Of a DNA stretch of 37,648 nt, positions 17,476 through 24,745 are shown piece by piece. The notes under the pieces are model-generated. The model saw nothing but the letters and a program-made list of their open reading frames with translations, had not been told where the DNA came from and did no database searches. The position numbers were made by a program, and so were the translations under genes. Each line of letters begins with the position of its first letter. Position 1 is the first letter of the stretch. The DNA is from Lachnospiraceae bacterium (GTDB taxonomy: Bacteria > Bacillota > Clostridia > Lachnospirales > Lachnospiraceae), in contig JAJQHZ010000098.1 in assembly GCA_021199475.1 (NCBI GenBank), positions 1 through 37,648 on the forward strand, read 5' to 3'.

Positions 17476-18324
17476 TTAGCAATTGCGCCCGGTATCCGAC
17501 CCGATCAGCCCATACAGCTTTTGAAAGGCTTCCCCGATTCCGCCAACTTCGTTGATCAGTCCTTCCCGGACGGCCTCCTCCCCCACAAGGATTGTGCCAA
17601 GGTCCTTTGTGAGAATGCCGGTATCCAGCATCAGCTCCTCCAGCCGCTCCCGGTTGGCGTGAGAATGCTCACTGATAAATCCGAGGATCCGGTCCTGCAT
17701 CTGTTTAAAATAATCATAGGTCTGTGGGGCTCCGATGACGGTGCCGCTCATGCGTACCGGATGAATCACCATCGTTCCGGTCTTTACGATAAAGGAATAA
17801 TCCGTAGAAACTGCGATCGGTACGCCAATGGAATGACTGCCGCCGAGCACCAGCGATACAGTCGGCTTGCTCAGTGAAGCGATCATTTCAGCAATCGCCA
17901 GTCCCGCCTCTACGTCGCCTCCCACCGTATTCAGCAGAATTAAAAGTCCATCGATATCCGGGCTGTCTTCGATTGCCGCCAGCTTTGGCAGGACATGCTC
18001 ATACTTCGTTGTCTTCGAATTGTTCGGGAGACAGTCATGCCCCTCAATTTCGCCGATCACGGTCAGCAGATGGATCCGCCCGTGCAGCGTCAGTTCTCCG
18101 GTGTCACGAATCGCCTCGCGCTGCTCCTTTTCCTGTTCGGTCTTTTTCCCGGAAGGATTCTCTTCCTGTTCTTTTGTTTCTTCTTTTGTTTCTTCTTTTG
18201 TTTCTTCTTTTGTTTCTTCTTTCTTTGTTTCTTCTTTCTTTGTTCCTTCTTTCTTTGTTTCTGGCCTCTCTGCATCGTTCGCTGACACTCTATTGCAATG
18301 ATTCTGAAACTCCCTGTTCATCAT
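17476..18324 (-). CDS. ClpP-like serine protease, TepA/YmfB type
   Basis: 282 residues from the ATG at 18324, which has AGGAGG (18330-18335) 5 nt before it. The C-terminal two thirds is a ClpP/crotonase-fold domain. Probable catalytic residues are S165 in GGSHSIG and H188 in IHPV, after [11 protein letters not shown]. Bacillus TepA lies just before ylzJ and spoIIIE and is called a translocation-enhancing protein; here ftsK/spoIIIE is two genes downstream, which supports the assignment. Unusual is a Lys/Glu/Thr-rich segment at residues 22-53, encoded by tandem 12- and 15-bp repeats. An in-frame extension to 18423 is also repetitive and lacks a ribosome site. Confidence 0.88.
   Translation of the reverse strand: MMNREFQNHCNRVSANDAERPETKKEGTKKEETKKEETKEETKEETKEETKEQEENPSGKKTEQEKEQREAIRDTGELTLHGRIHLLTVIGEIEGHDCLPNNSKTTKYEHVLPKLAAIEDSPDIDGLLILLNTVGGDVEAGLAIAEMIASLSKPTVSLVLGGSHSIGVPIAVSTDYSFIVKTGTMVIHPVRMSGTVIGAPQTYDYFKQMQDRILGFISEHSHANRERLEELMLDTGILTKDLGTILVGEEAVREGLINEVGGIGEAFQKLYGLIGSDTGRNC
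18165..18262. repeat. In-frame 12/15-bp tandem repeats in the tepA-like gene
   Basis: On the plus strand, units of TTTTGTTTCTTC (12 bp) and CTTTCTTTGTTTCTT (15 bp) recur head to tail. They encode EETK and KKEET. Unit lengths are multiples of three, so gain or loss would change tail length without shifting frame. The tract is strongly strand-biased (polypurine on the coding strand). Confidence 0.85.
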
Positions 18325-18537
18325 TGGCTCCTCCTGGATCATCTGGATTATCTGGATTATCTGAATTTTCTGGTTTTTCGGATTTTCTGAAATTCCCTGA
18401 TCCGGATCGATTCCCTTTGACAATCACAGCCCCTTCTCCGGACACGAATTCCGTAACTGTTCCGTACCTTATTACTTTTTTTCGCAAACAGATTCTGCTC
18501 TTTAGAATGCCCGCTTATCGCTAAAATATTCGCAACG
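18325..18537 (-). other. Leader region of the tepA-like gene with short repeats
   Basis: Just before the ribosome site, the coding strand repeats a 9-bp ATAATCCAG-like unit (about 18336-18365), with weaker GAAAATCCG-like copies further up. An open frame at 18290-18487 (65 codons from a TTG) is not supported by a ribosome site. No convincing promoter was found. Confidence 0.45.
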
Positions 18538-18564
18538 AAAAAACCGGAGCAAAAAGCCCCGGTT
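18538..18564 (-). terminator. Intrinsic terminator downstream of the CFI-box gene
   Basis: AACCGGGGC and GCTCCGGTT form a 9-bp stem (one G-U) with a TTTTT loop, followed by a T run on the minus strand. It separates the tepA-like gene from the upstream yebC transcript. The 146 bp between it and the gene hold only a small CGGCAG/CTGCCG hairpin at the stop codon. Confidence 0.88.
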
Positions 18565-18710
18565 GCATTCTCTTTCCAGGAAACGACGTACCTCATTTCT
18601 ATCTTGCAATTTTCAGTTCTGCCAGCAATCCCGGCTGCGTCAAGACTTTTCGGTCTTCGATTCACGCGTCAGGCAGTACAAGAGAGGCAAACTATTTCGC
18701 GGCAGCATCC

Positions 18711-19481
18711 TCACTGCCGAAAATACTTTGCCTGAAGCGTATGTACCATATCAATATAGTGATCCCGGCATTCTTCCTTCTGATCGGTCTCAATCATGGA
18801 AATGCAGGGTGCCAGCCACTCGTCCCAGATATCCTGATAAATCGCATCTGCGTCCGGCTGCTGGTCGATGTGCTTCACAATACTCGGCGCCACGTCGTAA
18901 TATTTCTCAATCAGCTCTTCACCGCCCGGGCTGTCTGCCAGATACGTATCCCGATAATCACGCAGCAGCGTCAGCTCATAGCAGTCATCCGGCTTCCCGA
19001 AGGTGCGGCAGACCGCAGTCGTAATATAACACCATTTTTTATGGAACCCTTTTTCAATGGAGGTAAATTCTGCCGCCTGCAGATTGGTCTTCGGGAAACT
19101 GCGCTTCCAGGATTCAATCAGCTTGTCTGCCAGAGGCCCCGATGATTCGCCATGAAATTCCAGAACCATCGGCAGCACAAAAACCGCCATCGTCAGATTC
19201 AGATCCATCTGAAGCTGATCCTTTTTGTTCTTCCGTTTGCAGCCTTCGAGCTGCTGTACTGCGTAGTCCGTCAGTGCATCCGCCATGTTCGTCAGAAACT
19301 GATCCTTGTCAATCACGGATTTGTATCCGTTCTCTATCGCATCAAAGGTGGGAACGTGCTCCTGATACATCCGCTGAAAAGAATCCGTATACGTCTTTTT
19401 CTGAAAATGCTCCATCACCTTGCCATCGCAGCAGTCCAGCAGCTTCGGCATCCCTTCGATGCCGGTCAGATAGTAATTCAT
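18711..19481 (-). CDS. Conserved protein with a CFI-box-like segment, function unknown
   Basis: 256 residues from the ATG at 19481; an ATG four codons earlier (19493) touches the AAGGGG ribosome site and is less likely. The protein is soluble, helical and rich in charged residues and cysteine. WCYITTAVCRTFGKPDDCYELTLLRDYRD (about 150-178) resembles the CFI-box motif (C-[FY]-I-x-T-A followed by an L-x-x-x-R-D-x helix) found at the C-terminus of many uncharacterised proteins. The first half (MNYYLTGIEGMPKLLDCCDG) matches nothing I can name. It sits 65 bp behind yebC and ahead of a strong terminator, so it probably shares the yebC promoter. Confidence 0.8.
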   Translation of the reverse strand: MNYYLTGIEGMPKLLDCCDGKVMEHFQKKTYTDSFQRMYQEHVPTFDAIENGYKSVIDKDQFLTNMADALTDYAVQQLEGCKRKNKKDQLQMDLNLTMAVFVLPMVLEFHGESSGPLADKLIESWKRSFPKTNLQAAEFTSIEKGFHKKWCYITTAVCRTFGKPDDCYELTLLRDYRDTYLADSPGGEELIEKYYDVAPSIVKHIDQQPDADAIYQDIWDEWLAPCISMIETDQKEECRDHYIDMVHTLQAKYFRQ

Positions 19482-19546
19482 CTTTTGGCTCATCCCCTTT
19501 GGATTATCCTGTACAACGTACGTATCATACGATTCGTCGAACCGGT

Positions 19547-20275
19547 TTATTCTTCCAGATTCGTGTAGACCGCCTGGACGTCATCATCATCGTCCAGCAG
19601 ATCCAGTGTACGGTTCAGCTGTTTCAGATCGTTCTCATCCGTCAATGCCACATAGGTCTGCGGTATCATCGTCACCTCCGCGGAAGCCATCGGAATCCCC
19701 TGATCCTCCAGTGCCTGCCGCACCGCGCTGAACTCGTCCGGATCGGTGAGCACCTCGAAGCTGTCCTCTTCCTCCGAGAAGTCCTCCGCACCCGCGTCCA
19801 GAGCCATCATCATCAGATCATCTGGATCCATCTCACATTCTTCCCGGTCGATAATGATCTGGCCCTTTTTGTCAAACATATAGGAAACGCATCCCTGTGT
19901 GCCAATCGTACCGCTGCCCTTGGTAAAAGCATTGCGGACATTGGAAAAGGTACGATTCTTATTATCGGTCAGTGCCTCGACAATAATCGCGATGCCGCTG
20001 GGGCCATATCCCTCGTAGGTCACATACTCATAATTGACGGATCCCATCTCACCTGCGGCCTTCTTGATCCCGCGGTCAATCGTGTCATTCGGCATATTGT
20101 TCGCCTTTGCCTTCGCAATCACATCGCGCAGGCGGCTGTTGTTCGCCGGATCCGGTCCGCCTTCCTTTACAGCTACCGCAAGCTCGCGGCCGATAATTGT
20201 AAAAATCTTGCCCTTCGCGGCATCATTTTTTTCTTTTTTGTGCTTAATATTTGCAAATTTTGAATGTCCTGACAT
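19547..20275 (-). CDS. YebC/PmpR-family DNA-binding regulator
   Basis: 242 residues with the family-defining start MSGHSKFANIKHKKEKNDAAKGKIF and body motifs PNDTIDRGIKKAAGE, EGYGPSGIAIIVEALTDN and GSVNYEYVTYEGYGP. YebC-like proteins are known as transcription regulators; some members have been linked to translation of difficult peptide motifs. The ATG at 20275 follows AAGGAG about 10 nt away; two extra upstream codons in the open frame are ignored. A near-consensus promoter lies at 20312-20340. The CFI-box gene follows in the same direction. Confidence 0.95.
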   Translation of the reverse strand: MSGHSKFANIKHKKEKNDAAKGKIFTIIGRELAVAVKEGGPDPANNSRLRDVIAKAKANNMPNDTIDRGIKKAAGEMGSVNYEYVTYEGYGPSGIAIIVEALTDNKNRTFSNVRNAFTKGSGTIGTQGCVSYMFDKKGQIIIDREECEMDPDDLMMMALDAGAEDFSEEEDSFEVLTDPDEFSAVRQALEDQGIPMASAEVTMIPQTYVALTDENDLKQLNRTLDLLDDDDDVQAVYTNLEE

Positions 20276-20311
20276 TACCACAGCACTCCTTCTTCTCTGA
20301 TTTCACTCGAT

Positions 20312-20340
20312 AGAATACCATTTTCCCCGTGGTTCGTCAA
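20312..20340 (-). promoter_or_regulatory. Sigma-A promoter of the yebC-like gene
   Basis: On the minus strand, TTGACG (20335-20340), a 17-bp spacer and TATTCT (20312-20317). The leader is about 30 nt. Confidence 0.8.
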
Positions 20341-20385
20341 GATGTGATGTTACAAGTCGCTTCCCAAAAGCGCCCAAAATACAGG

Positions 20386-20405
20386 AAAAAAGCTGCGCAT
20401 CAGCC
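20386..20405 (-). terminator. Probable terminator after mazF
   Basis: A short GGCTG/CAGCT stem is followed on the minus strand by six T (20386-20391), 11 bp past the mazF stop. The stem is only 5 bp, so efficiency is doubtful. Confidence 0.5.
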
Positions 20406-20416
20406 TGGAGGAAGCC

Positions 20417-20761
20417 TTATGTAATCTCCAGGCTCACCTGCAGTGCCTTATCGACACGCTCAAGAAGCTCATAATCCACATGGCAGACGCGGTCTCTCAG
20501 ACGCTTTTTGTCGATCGTACGCAGCTGCTCAAGAAGAATCACGGAATCCTTCACAATCTCATATCGTCCGGCCTCAATCGCCACATGAGTCGGAAGCTTC
20601 GCTTTATTCATTCTTGATGTGATCGCGGCACAAATAACCGTGGGGCTGTGGCGGTTGCCCACATCGTTCTGGATAATCAGCACAGGCCGGATTCCGCCCT
20701 GCTCTGAGCCAATAACCGGCCGCAGATCCGCATAATAAATATCTCCTCTTCGAATATTCAC
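20417..20761 (-). CDS. MazF/PemK-family endoribonuclease (EndoA-like)
   Basis: 114 residues with the MazF/EndoA signature: [30 protein letters not shown], the core [10 protein letters not shown] and [13 protein letters not shown]. Relatives cut single-stranded mRNA at short motifs (UACAU for Bacillus EndoA). The start is a GTG at 20761 with AGGAG (20771-20775) 9 nt away; an overlapping ATG is out of frame and stops at once. In Bacillus the antitoxin gene ndoAI lies between alr and ndoA. Here the 172 bp after alr contain no antitoxin-sized frame with a ribosome site, so either the antitoxin is elsewhere or the gene works alone. A large inverted repeat sits just upstream. Confidence 0.94.
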   Translation of the reverse strand: MNIRRGDIYYADLRPVIGSEQGGIRPVLIIQNDVGNRHSPTVICAAITSRMNKAKLPTHVAIEAGRYEIVKDSVILLEQLRTIDKKRLRDRVCHVDYELLERVDKALQVSLEIT

Positions 20762-20777
20762 ATGATCACTCTCCTAT

Positions 20778-20837
20778 TATACAAAAGATTTTGGTTACCG
20801 GGTTCTGGTATCAGTATTTCCAAAATTCTTTTGTATA
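20778..20837. repeat. Inverted repeat immediately upstream of mazF
   Basis: Arms at 20778-20794 and 20820-20837 match over 17 bp with one extra base (on the minus strand TATACAAAAGAATTTTGG and its complement), around a 25-nt spacer. The near arm ends 3 bp from the mazF ribosome site. It could be a stem-loop in the alr-mazF mRNA or a protein-binding dyad. Confidence 0.75.
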
Positions 20838-20933
20838 TACAGGTCTGATCTGTGAATTTCTGAAATGATCAGCGCCGGGGATTTCGCATCGTATTGCCGG
20901 CAAAGCAGAATGCATATGAAATTGCAATACAGA

Positions 20934-22148
20934 CTATTCACAATACACGCGCGGAACACGCTTCCCGATGTCACATACGAATTCATATGGAAAACGGCCC
21001 GAACGCGCACCGAGCTCATCCACGGTGATTTCATCATCCCCGTCCCTGCCCATCAGGGTCACCTCATCGAGTACCTGCACCCCCATCCCAGTTACATCTG
21101 CCATAAACTGATCCATGCAGACACGGCCGAGGATGCGCGCCCGTTTTCCATTGATCAGGACACTCCCCTGATTGCTGAGGCTGCGCGGATATCCGTCGCC
21201 GTAGCCGACCGGTATGGTCGCCACCTCCGTCTCCCGTTCTGTCACATACGTACCACCATAGCTGACCGGTGTACCGGCAGGAAGCTTTTTCACGTAAACA
21301 ACATGCGACTTTAATTCCATCACCGGCTGCAGCCGGTTCGCCTCCCGGTCCATCTCTTCCGACGGATAGATGCCATATATGGTAATTCCCGCGCGAACCA
21401 TATCCATGTTCGCCTCCGGAAGCTCCAGAATACCGGCGCTGTTGGAGCAATGGCGCAAAAATCCGCGCACCCCCTTTGCCTCCAGCTGGTCGCAAAACGC
21501 GGCAAAACGGTTCATCTGGTTCACGGCTGCGCTTTTATCGGTTTCATCCGCCCGCGCAAAATGAGTAAATACGCCTTCCAGCTTCAGTGTTTCTGTCTTC
21601 GCGATTGACAGCGCCGCATCCAGGCCTTCCTGTGTGTCAGCCACACCAATGCGTGACATACCGGTATCAACCGCAAGATGTACCGGGAAACGCCTGTGTT
21701 CCTCTGCCGAACGCCCGGAACGCGTCCCATCCGATGCATAAGAAGCCGCGCCCTCTTCTGTGCCAGTCCCAGGATACTGCCCGGAAATGGTTCCGGCCGC
21801 TTTCGCAAATTCCCGCGCCATTTCGACCGTAAACACCGTCGGGCGCACACCATGTTCCGCCATCCAGGCATAATCCTCCGCAAAGGTATAGCCCAGGACA
21901 AGAATCGGCTTGGAAAGTCCCGCCTCCCGCAGCTGCCTTGCCTCGGAAACCGCCGCCACCGCATAGCCCCAGATGTAGTCATACGGCTCCAGCATCTGTG
22001 CGATCGGGACCGCCCCATGTCCGTATCCATCCGTCTTAATGACGGCCACCATTTTCACACCCTCCCGTAGGTTCCCCTTCATCACCTGAAAATTATGTCT
22101 GACTGCGTCCATATGAATGTACGCGGTCACCCGATTATGCTTGCTCAT
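20934..22148 (-). CDS. alr: Alanine racemase
   Basis: PLP enzyme that makes D-alanine for peptidoglycan and teichoic acid. The 404 residues show the PLP-lysine motif AVIKTDGYGHGA with K38, the HFARAD and CSNSAG motifs, the catalytic-tyrosine region PVSYGGTYV, and VCMDQFMADVTG near the C-terminal domain. It is slightly longer than usual because of a hydrophilic insertion of about 35 residues (GTGTEEGAASYASDGTRSGRSAEEH) before HLAVDTGMSRIG. A GGGAG ribosome site precedes the ATG. The nnr-alr-mazF order matches the alr neighbourhood of many Firmicutes. Confidence 0.97.
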   Translation of the reverse strand: MSKHNRVTAYIHMDAVRHNFQVMKGNLREGVKMVAVIKTDGYGHGAVPIAQMLEPYDYIWGYAVAAVSEARQLREAGLSKPILVLGYTFAEDYAWMAEHGVRPTVFTVEMAREFAKAAGTISGQYPGTGTEEGAASYASDGTRSGRSAEEHRRFPVHLAVDTGMSRIGVADTQEGLDAALSIAKTETLKLEGVFTHFARADETDKSAAVNQMNRFAAFCDQLEAKGVRGFLRHCSNSAGILELPEANMDMVRAGITIYGIYPSEEMDREANRLQPVMELKSHVVYVKKLPAGTPVSYGGTYVTERETEVATIPVGYGDGYPRSLSNQGSVLINGKRARILGRVCMDQFMADVTGMGVQVLDEVTLMGRDGDDEITVDELGARSGRFPYEFVCDIGKRVPRVYCE

Positions 22149-22268
22149 TGGTCTCTCCCTCTTACCTCTTTCTCCGTGATCCTATTCTGCCCGGACCTGC
22201 CTGGCGGACGGTATCGCGATTCTATATATATCCTGCTTCCCGTTTTCACTGATTTCACAATCAAAAGA

Positions 22269-23978
22269 CTATGCAATGCCGTCATTTTTTTCATGCGCCA
22301 TCTTCATCACAGCTCCGATTTGGTTCGCAATGTCCATTGCCATCATCCCGCATGCACCAAACTTCTCACATGCGAGATCTCCGGCATGGCCATGCAGATA
22401 CACGCCAAGCTTCGCCGCGTCAAAGCAGGACATTCCCTGTGCGAGCAGTCCGCAGATCACTCCGGTCAGTACATCCCCGCTCCCGGCAGTCGCCATCCCG
22501 TCATTCCCCGAAGTGTTCAGATAACTCTCAGCGCCATCTGTGACCACGGTCCTCGCATCCTTCAGCACGCAAACGACCTGCTCCTCCTTCGCGAACGTCT
22601 TTGCGGTGTCCAGCAGATTCGCCGTGATCCTGGATGCATCCTCCCTCACAAGACGTGCCATCTCACCGATATGCGGGGTCACAATCCGTTTCCCGCGCAA
22701 GCTGTCCGGCACATCCCGGAAAATATGCGTATATTCCTTTTCTTTTTCCGCTTTCTGGTCTGGCGGCAGATGCCGGACATCCTTTAATTTCATTGCCGCA
22801 CAAAGAGCCTGATCCCGGTTCCTGGAAAGCAGATTCAGCGCGTCCGCATCCAGAACCACCGGTTTCTGTTCCTGCTCCAGAACACTACGAAGCAAAGGCC
22901 AGGCTTCCCCGGATGTTCCCAGACCGGGACCAATCCCAATGACATCCGCCCAGGCAATTGCATTCTCCAGACGCGCCAGTCCATCCTCCTTCCCCCGGCC
23001 CGGCTCCCAGGCTGTGACCATTGCCTCCGGCAGACACGTCTGAATGATCGTCCGGTTGCATTCGGGCGTGAACACGCGCACCATCCCGCATCCGCTGCGG
23101 AATGCACTTCTGGCGGCCAGGACCGCCGCGCCACACATTCCCTCGCTGCCGGCAATCAGCAGAACCCTGCCATACGTGCCCTTATGAGAATGCTTCCGGC
23201 GCACCGGAACACGGGTAAGGTCTGCATCTGAATATGTATAAACAGGCGTCTTTGCAATCGGAATCCCGATTTCCCGCCGGATGAGCCGCCCACAGTATTC
23301 TGCACCCGGATAAAGAAGCTGCCCGATCTTGCGGCCGGCCATGGTAACTGTCAGATCCGCACGCACTGCAGTCCCGTACACGCAGCCATCATCGGAGCCG
23401 ATTCCGGAAGGAATGTCCACGGAAACCACATTCGCGCACTGCTCATTGATCCAGTCAATGATTTCCGCGTACCGCCCCTCCACCTTGCGGGAAAGTCCGA
23501 TGCCGAAAATAGCATCTACTATAGTAGTATATTCACCATCCATAAAATTGGTGCATGGTTTTATTCCACAATTTTCACAGATTTTCTTCTGGCACGCGGT
23601 CTCCTCCGTCATGGAAGTCTCTTTTCCGACAAATGCCAACGTAATCCTGTACCCCTGGCTCGCTTCCGGACTGCTTATATGCCGCCCTGCTTTCGTCCGC
23701 ATCCCGCCATCCAGGGCACAGCAGTTCTCCCCGATTCGGTACGCGCCCTCTTCGGCGAAACGCTCCGCGAGAATCCGGGCCACCGCAAATCCGTCGCCGC
23801 CATTATTTCCGGAACCACATACAATGAGCACGCGCGACAGATCCAGCCTGGCGGCTTTCATCTCATCCACCACTGCTAACGCAGCCCGCTCCATCAGCAC
23901 CATGGACGGAACTCCCAGTGTATGAATCGTATATGCGTCACAATCCTTCATCTGCTTTGCGCTTAAGAGATACTCCAT
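22269..23978 (-). CDS. nnr: Bifunctional NAD(P)HX epimerase / ADP-dependent dehydratase
   Basis: Repairs hydrated NAD(P)H. The 569-residue fusion has an N-terminal YjeF_N epimerase (GSGNNGGDGFAVA at 55-63, VDIPSGIGSD) and a C-terminal ribokinase-like dehydratase (GTYGRVLLIAGSEGMCGAAVLAARSA, IGPGLG, VLDADALN, TSGNDGMATAGSGDVLTG). It is longer than the usual 490-510 residues. Two hydrophilic insertions explain this: a cysteine-containing stretch around 75-135 in the epimerase half and DVRHLPPDQKAEKEKEYTH before the HIGEMARL block. GAGGTGA precedes the ATG. It lies between rex and alr in one direction, fitting a redox-maintenance context. Confidence 0.96.
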   Translation of the reverse strand: MEYLLSAKQMKDCDAYTIHTLGVPSMVLMERAALAVVDEMKAARLDLSRVLIVCGSGNNGGDGFAVARILAERFAEEGAYRIGENCCALDGGMRTKAGRHISSPEASQGYRITLAFVGKETSMTEETACQKKICENCGIKPCTNFMDGEYTTIVDAIFGIGLSRKVEGRYAEIIDWINEQCANVVSVDIPSGIGSDDGCVYGTAVRADLTVTMAGRKIGQLLYPGAEYCGRLIRREIGIPIAKTPVYTYSDADLTRVPVRRKHSHKGTYGRVLLIAGSEGMCGAAVLAARSAFRSGCGMVRVFTPECNRTIIQTCLPEAMVTAWEPGRGKEDGLARLENAIAWADVIGIGPGLGTSGEAWPLLRSVLEQEQKPVVLDADALNLLSRNRDQALCAAMKLKDVRHLPPDQKAEKEKEYTHIFRDVPDSLRGKRIVTPHIGEMARLVREDASRITANLLDTAKTFAKEEQVVCVLKDARTVVTDGAESYLNTSGNDGMATAGSGDVLTGVICGLLAQGMSCFDAAKLGVYLHGHAGDLACEKFGACGMMAMDIANQIGAVMKMAHEKNDGIA

Positions 23979-24072
23979 GCCTGTTCACCTCATCGAAACG
24001 TCATCTGCTGTCAAATCATCCGATTCGCGCCCCGCTCCGGCACCATCCGGACATATTGTTTGCGGCAGCTCC

Positions 24073-24714
24073 TTATTCCTTCCCCTTCCTGTGATTCAGG
24101 TCATAGGAAAGCTGCATCAGGCTCTCGGACAGATGAACATTTTCCACAACCACGTCGTCCGGTACCTGCAGATCGGTGTGAGCAAAATTCCAGATGGCTT
24201 TCACACCATTCTCCACCAGAACCGGCACCACCATCTCCGCACCGGTTTTCGGGAGAGTGAGCGCCGCAATCTGGAGCTCGTTCTCCTTCAGAAACCCGGG
24301 CATCTCGCTCGTCATGCGAATGGGGATCCCGCGAACCAGCATCCCCTCCAGCTCCGGATTGTTATCGAAAATACCCTTGATGGAAAACCCGCGCTTTTCA
24401 AATTTGACATAATTGGCAATCGCCTGCCCCAGATGCCCGCCTCCCACGATTATCATCGCGTAGGTCTTGTCCAGGCCGAGAATCTTTCCGATTTCATGAT
24501 ACAGATATTTGACGTTATATCCATAGCCCTGCTGCCCAAATCCGCCAAAATTATTCAGATCCTGCCGAATCTGGGAGGCAGTCACATTCATCAGATCACT
24601 GAGCTCATTCGAGGATATCCGCTCTACCTTTGCGTTCATCAAATCGCCAAGATACCGGTAATAACGCGGCAGCCTCTTTACCACCGCTTTCGAAATTTCA
24701 TGTTCAGACCCCAT
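24073..24714 (-). CDS. rex: Redox-sensing transcriptional repressor Rex
   Basis: NADH/NAD+-sensing repressor of fermentation and respiration genes. The product is 213 residues from the ATG at 24714 (AGAGGG upstream). An N-terminal winged helix has AKVERISSNELSDLMNVTASQIRQDLNNFGGFGQQGYGYNV. The Rossmann domain carries GGGHLGQAIANY (GGGHLG 91-96) and the swapped C-terminal helix ends in SYDLNHRKGKE. The 71-codon upstream extension of the frame overlaps the ABC-F gene and is rejected. No obvious Rex operator palindrome was found in its own upstream region or elsewhere in the window. Confidence 0.97.
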   Translation of the reverse strand: MGSEHEISKAVVKRLPRYYRYLGDLMNAKVERISSNELSDLMNVTASQIRQDLNNFGGFGQQGYGYNVKYLYHEIGKILGLDKTYAMIIVGGGHLGQAIANYVKFEKRGFSIKGIFDNNPELEGMLVRGIPIRMTSEMPGFLKENELQIAALTLPKTGAEMVVPVLVENGVKAIWNFAHTDLQVPDDVVVENVHLSESLMQLSYDLNHRKGKE

Positions 24715-24745
24715 TGTCCCTCTTCTTTCTTCTACAGATGTCTGT

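Noticed and set aside
18165-18262. CRISPR-like array
   Set aside because: The short repeats are contiguous without spacers and lie in frame inside a gene.
18290-18487. 65-codon minus-strand frame ([19 protein letters not shown]...) upstream of the tepA-like gene
   Set aside because: It starts at a TTG without a ribosome site, runs into the repeats and overlaps the tepA-like gene start. I could not support it as a gene.
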